A stretch of DNA of 6,140 bases from Propionibacteriaceae bacterium UBA4569 (GTDB lineage Bacteria > Actinomycetota > Actinomycetes > Propionibacteriales > Propionibacteriaceae). Shown one piece after another: positions 1 to 6,140 of this stretch; position 1 is the stretch's first letter; every line of letters starts with the position of its first letter. A model generated the notes under the pieces. It saw nothing but the letters and a program-made list of their open reading frames with translations, searched no databases and was not told where the DNA came from. The DNA lies in the NCBI GenBank assembly GCA_002387005.1, contig DGKN01000242.1:40792-46931 (forward strand), written 5' to 3'. Position numbers and translations under genes: made by a program.

Positions 1-1
1 G

Positions 2-1996
2 GCCAACGCGAAGCCCATCGAGCAGGCGTTGGAGTTGCACCCGTGGCTGCGGGTCTGCGAGGACGTCGCCCGGCAGCAGGGCTTCTTTCACTGGCAGCTC
101 GACTTCGCCACCGTCTTCAGGCGCGGCGGCTTCGACCTGCAAGTGGGCAATCCTCCCTGGGTGCGGCCCATCCTCGACATGGACGCCTTGCTGGCCGAAG
201 GAGACCCGTGGTGGCAGCTCACGGACAAGGCCTCCGAGGCTGAACGAGACAGGAAGCGTCTCGACACACTGCAGATTGAGGGCGTGTCCCAGAGCGCCGC
301 ACAAGGCGTGGCCGATGTGTCCGGTATCAGCGCGTTCGTGGGCGACGTCACGAACTACCCACATCTGGCGGGTCTGCAACCCGATCTCTACCGCTGCTTC
401 ATGAGTGCAACGTGGTCACACGCTGACGAGCGAGGCACGATCGGATTGATCCATCCCGAGAGCCACCTCACCGATGAGAAGGCGGGCCGCCTGCGTGAGG
501 CAACCTACCCCCGCCTCCGCCGCCACTGGCAGTTCGTAAATGAACTGCAACTGTTCGATGAAATCCATCATCTGGTGGTGTATGGGGTTCACGCCTACGC
601 GCGTCCGTGGTCAACGCAATTCCTGAACGCAAGCAATCTGTATCACCCAGAGACCGTCACAGGCTCGCTTCGCCATGACGGGTCAGGCGACGCTCCCGGA
701 TTCAAGTTCGAAAGGCACTGGGACCAGCGCCCCCACGTCCAGCGCATTGAGACCGTGACCGATGAGACGCTGACCACGTGGCGTGACGTGTTGGATCCCG
801 GCCTAGCAACCCCGCGCCAGACGCGGATGCTCTACACGGTCAACCGTGATGTGGCAGACACCTTGCGTCTGATCGCCAAGGCACCCCGCCTCGGGTCGCT
901 CGGGATGCGCTTCTCTCCCGGGTGGCACGAGAAGAACGACCGCACCAAGGGCTACTTCGCGCAGCGGTGGGGAGCACCGAGTTCGTGGCGTGACGCAATC
1001 CTGCAGGGCCCCCATCTGCACGTGGCGACCCCGCTGTACAAGACGCCGAATCGCACAATGAAGCACAACCAGGACTGGTCAGTCACTGACTTCGAGGCCC
1101 TGGCGCCCGACGCGATCCCGGTGACCGCCTACAAGCCCGCCGGCGACCGCGCCCGCTACGACCGCGACTACACCCACTGGGACGGCGACCCCGCCCGCGC
1201 CCATTACCGCCTCGCTTGGCGCCGCATGGCCGCCAACACCGGGGAGCGAACACTGATCCCTACGATCATCCCTCCTGGCGCCGCCCACGTTGATGGAATC
1301 TTCAGTGCCGCAGTCCTCGATCGGGCCAAGGTGCCCTCTATCGCTGGGGCCGCAGGATCACTCCTGTCCGACTTCGCGGTCCGTGCAGTGCCCAAGGGGG
1401 ACATCCGAGCCGGAACCATGGAGCGACTGGCCGTAGTACCAAGTGCCCACGCCCTGGCGCCGGCTCTGGAGCTGCGCACCCTCCGCCTCAACTGCGTCAC
1501 CGATGCCTACGCCGACCTGTGGCGCGAGTGCTTCGATGCCTCCTTCAAGTCCGACTCGTGGACTAACTCCGAGCACGCCCTCGTCGACCTTGGCGCAGTC
1601 GGCCCTGAGTGGACCGCCGACACCCCGCTGCGCCGCGCTTCGGATCGTCGTCAGGCACTGGTGGAGATCGATGCCCTCGTGGCCTTGATGCTGGGCGTCA
1701 CGGCCGACCAGTTGTGCACGGTGTACCGCACCCAGTTCGCCGTGCTCTACGGCTACGACCACAACGAGTACACCTACGACGCAAACGGTCGCCTGGTGCC
1801 CAACCCGGTTCTGGTCGCCTGGCGCAAGAAGGGCGACAAGATCACCGAGCCCGAGCGCACCCACACCAACCAGGCCGGCAACACCTACGTGTACGAGCTG
1901 CCGTTCCAGACCTACGACCGCGAGCACGACATGCGCGTCGCCTATGCCGAGTTCGAACGACGGCTGGCCGCGATGGAGGCCCCAAGTGGCAATTGA
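2..1996 (+). CDS. Eco57I/PglX-like N6-adenine DNA methyltransferase, C-terminal part (5' end outside window)
   Basis: Probable SAM-dependent DNA methyltransferase that adds a methyl group to adenine N6. The frame is open to the left edge, so residues are counted from the codon at position 2 (664 visible residues); the SAM-binding motif I must lie upstream. Motif IV, NPPW, is at residues 50-53 (bases 149-160) in the context GGFDLQVGNPPW, typical of large Eco57I/PglX-like enzymes. GTIGLIHPES at about 145-154 fits the strand after it in the methylase fold. Residues of about 170-530 have no recognisable catalytic motif and probably form the target-recognition region. A well-conserved-looking tail (about 553-660, starting VEIDALVALMLGV) ends the protein. 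The stop overlaps the next gene by 11 bases. Codon use changes within the gene: G/C-rich at both ends, weaker in the 240-1080 stretch. Together with the helicase and nuclease downstream this points to a defence system. The family is confident; the base and site methylated are not known. Confidence 0.88.
   Translation, partial: ANAKPIEQALELHPWLRVCEDVARQQGFFHWQLDFATVFRRGGFDLQVGNPPWVRPILDMDALLAEGDPWWQLTDKASEAERDRKRLDTLQIEGVSQSAAQGVADVSGISAFVGDVTNYPHLAGLQPDLYRCFMSATWSHADERGTIGLIHPESHLTDEKAGRLREATYPRLRRHWQFVNELQLFDEIHHLVVYGVHAYARPWSTQFLNASNLYHPETVTGSLRHDGSGDAPGFKFERHWDQRPHVQRIETVTDETLTTWRDVLDPGLATPRQTRMLYTVNRDVADTLRLIAKAPRLGSLGMRFSPGWHEKNDRTKGYFAQRWGAPSSWRDAILQGPHLHVATPLYKTPNRTMKHNQDWSVTDFEALAPDAIPVTAYKPAGDRARYDRDYTHWDGDPARAHYRLAWRRMAANTGERTLIPTIIPPGAAHVDGIFSAAVLDRAKVPSIAGAAGSLLSDFAVRAVPKGDIRAGTMERLAVVPSAHALAPALELRTLRLNCVTDAYADLWRECFDASFKSDSWTNSEHALVDLGAVGPEWTADTPLRRASDRRQALVEIDALVALMLGVTADQLCTVYRTQFAVLYGYDHNEYTYDANGRLVPNPVLVAWRKKGDKITEPERTHTNQAGNTYVYELPFQTYDREHDMRVAYAEFERRLAAMEAPSGN
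1975..1979 (+). promoter_or_regulatory. Ribosome binding site for the 5'-nucleotidase gene
   Basis: GGAGG lies inside the end of the methyltransferase gene, six bases before the GTG at 1986. The match and the spacing decide in favour of GTG 1986 over the ATG at 1944, which has no comparable site. Its position before the methyltransferase stop implies translational coupling. Confidence 0.75.
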
Positions 1997-2933
1997 CCTG
2001 AGCAACTCCTTGGTTGTGGGCGTGGCGTCGAGCGCGCTGTTCGACCTCACCGAGAGCGACAACGTGTTCCGGGAGAAGGGAGTCATCGCGTATGAGAAGT
2101 TCCAGCGCGAGCGGCAGCACGAGCGCTTGGACCCCGGCGTCGCCTTCCCGTTCATCCAGCGATTGCTGGGCCTGAACGAGCTTCAGGCGGGCTTGGTCGA
2201 GGTGATCGTGATGTCCCGGAACAGCCCCACATCGGGATTGCGAGTCATGGACTCAGTTCAGCAGCACGAGTTACCCATCACGCGGGCAGTGTTTCGACAA
2301 GGCTTGGGCGCCGAGGACTTCATGCCCGCGTTCAACATGTCGTTGTTCTTGTCTGCCAATGAGCAAGACGTACGCCACGCCATCGAAGCTGGCCAGCCAG
2401 CCGGACAGGTCATGCCAAGTAGCGCGCAACTCGAACACGATGGGGACTCCCTCCGCGTTGCCTTCGACTTTGACGGGGTGCTGGCCGACGACTCCTCGGA
2501 ACAGCTCTATCAAGCAGAAGGCATGGAGACCTACCGGCAGCACGAGGCAGAACAGGCGACGGAGCCGCTTGCACCGGGGCCTCTGCACAGGTTCTTGGCA
2601 GCTCTCAACAAGATCCAGGCAGTCGAGGACAAAGCGGTGGAAGCCGACCGTTCCTATGTGCGACGCCTCCGAGTGAGTTTGGTCACCGCTCGCGATGCAC
2701 CAGCCCATGAGCGCGCCATCCGCAGTCTCCAGTCCTGGGGACTCCACGTTGATGACGCCTTCTTCTTGGGCGGGCTCCCAAAGGCGAACGTGCTGAACAT
2801 CCTCAAACCACACATCTTCTTCGACGACCAGCAACGGCACTTCGAGGGTGTATCCACACCCGCTGTTCTGGTTCCATACGGAGACCTCAACGCAGCTCCG
2901 GCTCACGGCATCACAAGCACTCAGGAGAATTGA
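1986..2933 (+). CDS. Cytosolic 5'-nucleotidase, cN-I type (HAD superfamily)
   Basis: Predicted to remove the 5'-phosphate from (deoxy)nucleoside monophosphates in the cytoplasm; no signal peptide or membrane segment is seen. The protein is 315 residues from GTG 1986, close to the usual cN-I length. It follows the cN-I pattern from end to end: an N-terminal block VGVASSALFDL, then FNMSLFLSANEQDV, then HAD motif I in VAFDFDGVLADD (nucleophile D161, acid/base D163), motif II in VTARDAP (T234), motif III lysine in GGLPKANVL (K266) and motif IV in HIFFDDQ (D280, D281). All catalytic positions are intact, so it should be active. It overlaps the methyltransferase by 11 bases and the DUF262 gene by one base, so it is made together with them. 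By hand count, G/C at third positions falls from about 90% in the first 90-odd codons to about 70% afterwards, and it holds a rare TTA codon at 2271. Its role in a defence operon is unknown; nucleotide depletion or salvage of modified nucleotides are inferences. Confidence 0.93.
   Translation: MAIDLSNSLVVGVASSALFDLTESDNVFREKGVIAYEKFQRERQHERLDPGVAFPFIQRLLGLNELQAGLVEVIVMSRNSPTSGLRVMDSVQQHELPITRAVFRQGLGAEDFMPAFNMSLFLSANEQDVRHAIEAGQPAGQVMPSSAQLEHDGDSLRVAFDFDGVLADDSSEQLYQAEGMETYRQHEAEQATEPLAPGPLHRFLAALNKIQAVEDKAVEADRSYVRRLRVSLVTARDAPAHERAIRSLQSWGLHVDDAFFLGGLPKANVLNILKPHIFFDDQQRHFEGVSTPAVLVPYGDLNAAPAHGITSTQEN
2923..2927 (+). promoter_or_regulatory. Ribosome binding site for the DUF262/DUF1524 gene
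   Basis: AGGAG lies five bases before ATG 2933, inside the last codons of the nucleotidase. It supports ATG 2933 rather than the TTG immediately before it at 2930. The TGATG junction lets a ribosome that stops on the nucleotidase restart directly on this gene. Confidence 0.75.
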
Positions 2934-4996
2934 TGCACGGCAACGTTGAGCCCTTGGTGGGCATGTTCGACGGGAACGCGGCGTCGCTCGTCATCCCCGT
3001 GTACCAGCGCAACTACGACTGGCACATCGACAACTGCGCGCGGCTGTTCGACGACCTTGTCGACCTGGTCAGGCACCACCGACGCGCCCACTTCTTCGGG
3101 TCGATCGTGTACCAGGACGGCTCTCGACGTGGCGAGATGATCATCATCGACGGCCAGCAGCGGCTCACCACCGTGAACCTGCTGTTCCTCGCACTGCAGC
3201 ACAGTTTGCGGGACGGGGTCGTTTCCGGGCCGGCAGGGCTAGACGAGGAGATCCACGACCGCTACCTGCACTCGAAGTACGCTGATACCGAGCTGAAGAT
3301 GAAGCTGAAGCCCATCAAGGCGGACGCCGATGCCTACACGCGTCTGTTCGGTGACGAGAAGTTCTTCGACCAGGGCTCCAATGTCACGGCGAACTACCGC
3401 TACTTCCGCGAGCGCATCGCACGCGGCGAGATGGGGGCCGAACAGTTGGTGCAGGCGGTGGAGCGTCTGGAGACGATGCTGCTGAAACTCGACCACGACG
3501 ACGACGCGCAGATGATCTTCGAGAGCCTGAACTCAACTGGGTTGGACCTGAGCGAGGCCGACCGGATCAGGAACTACATCCTGATGGGGCAGTCGCCCAA
3601 GGAACAGGAACGCCTCTACGACGAGTACTGGAACCGCATCGAACAGGCCGTCGACTTCGACACCTCGACCTTCGTGCGCCATTTCCTCACGGCTCGCCTC
3701 GGGCGCACTCCGCGCATGGACGAGCTCTACGTCGAGTTCAAGGCATGGCACCGTGACCTCGGGCGGCCGATCGAGCAGACGTTGGCCCACCTGCGCACCT
3801 TCGCACGACACTTCCGGCAGTTGCTCACCGCCACCACCGGTGACAGCGCGGTCGACGGCACCCTGAGGCGCCACAACCTCGTGGATCGGTCGGTGAGCCT
3901 CCCCTTCCTCCTGCTGGCTTTGGACGGTGCCCGCACCGGGCAGATGCCGATGTCGGACATGGCACGCATCATGTCTGCTGTCGACACCTACCTTGCGAGG
4001 CGATGGGCCTGCGGCATGGCCACCAACAGCCACAGCAAGACCTTCGCCCTCTTACACCGTGAAGCGGCCAAGCTGGTGTCCAAGGGCGCAACATGGGCGG
4101 ATGCCGTTGTCTACCGGCTCACCCACCTGACAGGGTCGGCTGCTTTCCCGACCGATGATGAGTTCTTCGAGAGCCTCACCACGCGCGACTTCTACCGCGT
4201 TGCACCTCAGCAACGGAACTACTTCTGGGAATCTCTCGAGAACGGTGACTCGAAGGACGTTCGAGACATCGCCCACCGCTTGAGCCAAGGCGATATCAGC
4301 ATCGAACACGTGATGCCGCAGAAGCTCACCCCGGCTTGGCGCGCAGAACTAGGCTCGGATTTCGAACGCATTCACGCCACGTGGCTGAACCGGTTGGGCA
4401 ACCTCACCGTCACCGGTTACAACCCGAACTACTCCAACCACAGCTTCGAATCGAAGCGCGTGCGCAAGGACGGCTTCGCCGACTCCCCCTATCGGGTCAA
4501 CAAGCTCCTCAGGAATGCTGAGAGCTGGTCCGAAGAACAGATGCGTGAGCGCGGCCGTGATCTCGCCAACCAAGCGCTCACGTTCTGGCCGATGCCTGTC
4601 AGTAGTTTCGTTCCACCTCGCCCGCCCGAGGATGTCGAACCGATGGGTGAGGATGCCGACTTCACGAATCGAATCATTGAGTCATGGGAGCTGCATGGTG
4701 TCGCTCATCCGGTCAAGAGCTGGAAGGATATGCTGGTTGGCGTTCTGCAGGAGATTCATACTGCCCGTCCGGCCGATCTACGTCGCTTGAGCGAGAAGTA
4801 CACCGACCTCCGCATAAGACCCCAAGGCGAAGAGCGATCAAAGGCGTACCGGGAGATTGCCGACGGTCTCGACGTGTATGCCAGCACCTCAACTGTTTGG
4901 AAGATCTGGCTGCTTCGCAACGTGTGCCACCAGCTTGGCCTGGACACAGACGACCTCATCTTCCACCTCAGACCGGAGGCGCAAGGCGATGAGTGA
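2933..4996 (+). CDS. GmrSD-type DUF262/DUF1524 protein (NTPase/sensor plus HNH nuclease) with extra C-terminal domain
   Basis: Predicted nucleotide-dependent DNA endonuclease of the GmrSD group (relatives include GmrSD, BrxU and SspE), which cut or nick DNA according to its modification. The protein has 687 residues. The N-terminal DUF262 domain shows IPVYQRNYDW (21-30), IIDGQQRLTT (71-80) and FESLNSTGLDLSEADRIRN (196-214), all hallmarks of the family. The DUF1524 domain shows IEHVMPQ (457-463, catalytic H459), LGNLTVTGYN (488-497, N490) and N502 to K508, the usual HNH layout, apparently intact. Residues of about 575-687 form a further domain with an SWKD motif (596-599), which I recall from the ends of other DUF262 proteins but cannot name. 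That last part uses far more A/T-ending codons (about 65% G/C at third positions by hand count, against about 89% at the gene start), with ATA and AGA codons, suggesting separate ancestry. A TTA codon lies at 4052. It overlaps the helicase gene by 8 bases. Family is secure; substrate is unknown. Confidence 0.95.
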   Translation: MHGNVEPLVGMFDGNAASLVIPVYQRNYDWHIDNCARLFDDLVDLVRHHRRAHFFGSIVYQDGSRRGEMIIIDGQQRLTTVNLLFLALQHSLRDGVVSGPAGLDEEIHDRYLHSKYADTELKMKLKPIKADADAYTRLFGDEKFFDQGSNVTANYRYFRERIARGEMGAEQLVQAVERLETMLLKLDHDDDAQMIFESLNSTGLDLSEADRIRNYILMGQSPKEQERLYDEYWNRIEQAVDFDTSTFVRHFLTARLGRTPRMDELYVEFKAWHRDLGRPIEQTLAHLRTFARHFRQLLTATTGDSAVDGTLRRHNLVDRSVSLPFLLLALDGARTGQMPMSDMARIMSAVDTYLARRWACGMATNSHSKTFALLHREAAKLVSKGATWADAVVYRLTHLTGSAAFPTDDEFFESLTTRDFYRVAPQQRNYFWESLENGDSKDVRDIAHRLSQGDISIEHVMPQKLTPAWRAELGSDFERIHATWLNRLGNLTVTGYNPNYSNHSFESKRVRKDGFADSPYRVNKLLRNAESWSEEQMRERGRDLANQALTFWPMPVSSFVPPRPPEDVEPMGEDADFTNRIIESWELHGVAHPVKSWKDMLVGVLQEIHTARPADLRRLSEKYTDLRIRPQGEERSKAYREIADGLDVYASTSTVWKIWLLRNVCHQLGLDTDDLIFHLRPEAQGDE
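4975..4979 (+). promoter_or_regulatory. Ribosome binding site for the helicase gene
   Basis: GGAGG lies nine bases before ATG 4989, within the last codons of the DUF262/DUF1524 gene. It supports ATG 4989 as the start and an 8-base overlap with the upstream stop at 4994-4996. Confidence 0.7.
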
Positions 4997-6140
4997 GCTC
5001 GTCCCACCCCGTCAGGCGGCCAAGCTACAGGAGGCCCTGCTCGACTACTTGACCACCACCTTCGCGCTCGCCGACGGCGACGCCCAACGGGCGCTGGACG
5101 AGTTCCTGCGCGACCCGGACGAGGGCATCTTCAAGGGCCCCTACCTGCGCACCCGCATGCCCTTCGCACCGGCGCCGCGCTACTCCGCCGACGGTCTGGA
5201 CTGGATGCCCGAGGGCTTCGTGCCGCACGGCCACCAGGCCGCTGCCTTCGCCCGACTGAACAGCGCCGTGGGGCGGCCCCAGCCGACGTTGGTCACCACC
5301 GGCACCGGCTCGGGCAAGACCGAGGCCTTCCTCGTTCCGATCATCGACCACGTGCTGCGAGCCTGCCGCGACGGCGTCACCGGCACCAAGGCGCTGATCC
5401 TCTACCCGATGAACGCGCTCGCCAACGACCAGGCCCAGCGGCTCACGCAGTTCATCACCACCGATGGGCGGGCCAGCGGCATCACCGCCGCCATCTACAC
5501 CGGCGAGCAAGGCGGCACCCGCACGATCGTCAGCGAGGCCGGTCTCATCACCGATCGAGCCGTCATCCGTGACAGCGCCCCCGACATCCTGCTCACCAAC
5601 TACAAGATGCTCGACCAGCTGCTGCTGCGCCACGAAGACCAGCGCATCTGGCAACAGTCGGCCGAATCGCTCCAATACCTCGTGCTCGACGAGTTCCACA
5701 CCTACGACGGAGCCCAAGGCACCGACGTCGCCATGCTGCTGCGCCGGCTCGGACTCACCCTCAAGTCCTACTGGCCCGAACGCGGCAGCGACGCCGACAC
5801 CCACACCGAGGAGGAGTGGGGGCGTCCCCTGGGCAGGATCACGCCCGTCGGCACGTCGGCCACGCTGGGCAGCAGTGATCCCCTCGACAAGGTCTCCTCG
5901 ACAGGCTCGGGGAACGAAGTGGGTGGTAACCCGGGGCTCGCAGCGGAACGCTCCGGCGACATGGTCGCCTTCGCAACCACCGTCTTCGGCGAGACCTTCG
6001 ACCAGGGCTGCGTGGTCACTGAGTCCCGGCTGACCATCGACGACTGGGCAGGCGACGCCGCAGACGAGCTGGCACGCCGCGGCATCGCCCCACTCCCCGT
6101 CACCTCGCTCACCGCCAACGACCTCGCCCGACGTGTCGAC
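4989..6140 (+). CDS. Large SF2 DEAD/DEAH-type helicase, N-terminal part (3' end outside window)
   Basis: Predicted ATP-driven DNA helicase or translocase, the likely motor of the system. The frame starts at ATG 4989 (GGAGG nine bases upstream) and stays open for 384 codons to the window edge. Visible in order: GIFKGPYLRTRMPF (about 46-59), a short conserved block before the core; GHQ with Q83, the Q-motif region; Walker A GTGSGKT (105-111, K110); LYPMNALANDQ (138-148, motif Ia region); YTGEQGG; LLTNYKMLDQLLLR (from about 201); motif II DEFH (234-237) followed by TYDGAQGTDVA; motif III SAT (290-292). This motif set is typical of the large helicases, often 1000-2000 residues, that carry a C-terminal helicase domain and DUF1998; those parts would lie downstream. 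The N-terminus does not look like what I remember of DISARM DrmA. Residues of about 298-323 look like an in-frame insertion of REP-like DNA. G/C at third positions is high and no TTA codon was seen. Confidence 0.95.
   Translation, partial: MSELVPPRQAAKLQEALLDYLTTTFALADGDAQRALDEFLRDPDEGIFKGPYLRTRMPFAPAPRYSADGLDWMPEGFVPHGHQAAAFARLNSAVGRPQPTLVTTGTGSGKTEAFLVPIIDHVLRACRDGVTGTKALILYPMNALANDQAQRLTQFITTDGRASGITAAIYTGEQGGTRTIVSEAGLITDRAVIRDSAPDILLTNYKMLDQLLLRHEDQRIWQQSAESLQYLVLDEFHTYDGAQGTDVAMLLRRLGLTLKSYWPERGSDADTHTEEEWGRPLGRITPVGTSATLGSSDPLDKVSSTGSGNEVGGNPGLAAERSGDMVAFATTVFGETFDQGCVVTESRLTIDDWAGDAADELARRGIAPLPVTSLTANDLARRVD
5880..5916 (+). repeat. REP-like palindromic sequence inside the helicase gene
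   Basis: Two copies of CCTCGACA start at 5882 and 5896, 14 bases apart. The second forms a hairpin: CCTCGA (5896-5901) pairs with TCGGGG (5907-5912) over the loop CAGGC, with one G-T pair. The text CCTCGACAGGCTCGGGGAACG closely resembles the scattered bacterial repeat of the form TTCGACAGGCTCAGGGAACG, known to me from GC-rich genomes mainly between genes. Here it is read through in frame as a Gly/Ser/Asn-rich stretch. The likeness to the dispersed repeat is from memory and needs a genome-wide count. Confidence 0.6.

Noticed and set aside
29..31. TTG as the start of the methyltransferase gene
   Set aside because: The frame is open to the left edge, no ribosome binding site precedes it, and a methyltransferase starting here would lack the SAM-binding motif. 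The gene is simply cut by the window.
1944..1985. ATG 1944 as the nucleotidase start
   Set aside because: It adds 14 residues read from methyltransferase DNA that do not resemble the cN-I N-terminus, and has no good ribosome binding site; GTG 1986 has GGAGG six bases upstream.
2..1996. BREX PglX assignment for the methyltransferase
   Set aside because: The catalytic motif class is shared, but no PglZ, BrxC or BrxL gene is nearby and the neighbours are a different set.
1358..2155. Long open frame on the minus strand (265 codons)
   Set aside because: It lies opposite conserved methyltransferase and nucleotidase sequence, shows no family motifs and is the kind of shadow frame that high GC3 produces.
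2930..2932. TTG 2930 as the start of the DUF262/DUF1524 gene
   Set aside because: ATG follows at once with better spacing to AGGAG and forms a TGATG coupling junction.
5025..5804. Long open frame on the minus strand (259 codons)
   Set aside because: It lies opposite the helicase motor motifs and its Gly/Val/Glu-rich product shows no recognisable motif; it is a GC-driven shadow.
5877..5957. Transposon or insertion sequence in the helicase
   Set aside because: The extra segment is only about 80 bases, has no transposase, no clear target duplication and keeps the reading frame; a small palindromic repeat explains it better.
5464..6033. Plus-strand open frame of 189 codons overlapping the helicase, possibly a frameshifted piece
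   Set aside because: The helicase frame continues without a break through motifs II and III; the alternative product is Ser/Pro/Thr-rich with no family features.

Overview
The window is GC-rich, densely coding DNA with strong G/C preference at third codon positions, GTG/TTG start codons available and GGAGG-type ribosome binding sites. This suggests a high-GC actinobacterium; the genus cannot be told from the sequence. All 6140 bases belong to one rightward, head-to-tail gene cluster. There is no intergenic gap at all: neighbouring genes overlap by 11, 1 and 8 bases, so this is one operon cut at both ends by the window. No RNA gene, CRISPR array, insertion sequence or convincing terminator was seen.

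Layout: (1) 2-1996, the C-terminal 664 residues of a large Eco57I/PglX-like N6-adenine DNA methyltransferase. It holds the NPPW catalytic motif, a long probable target-recognition region and a conserved tail; the SAM-binding motif I must lie upstream. (2) 1986-2933, a 315-residue cytosolic 5'-nucleotidase of the cN-I type (HAD fold) with all four HAD catalytic motifs present. (3) 2933-4996, a 687-residue GmrSD-type protein with an N-terminal DUF262 NTPase/sensor domain, a DUF1524 HNH nuclease domain and an extra C-terminal domain. (4) 4989-6140, the first 384 residues of a superfamily 2 DEAD/DEAH-type helicase of the large kind that often carries DUF1998, running off the right edge.

A methyltransferase, a modification-type HNH nuclease and a large helicase in one translationally coupled operon is the signature of an anti-phage defence system related in general plan to DISARM and other helicase-methyltransferase systems. 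The unusual member is the cN-I nucleotidase locked between the methyltransferase and the nuclease. I know of no named defence system with this exact gene set, but both ends are missing, so the assignment is an inference. A working model is that the methyltransferase marks self DNA, the helicase and the DUF262/DUF1524 nuclease attack unmarked or wrongly marked DNA, and the nucleotidase acts on nucleotides released or needed during infection.

Two other signals stand out. A short REP-like hairpin sequence is inserted in frame in the helicase just after motif III. Codon composition also changes sharply inside genes 1, 2 and 3, which suggests that the specificity-bearing parts have been exchanged by recombination.
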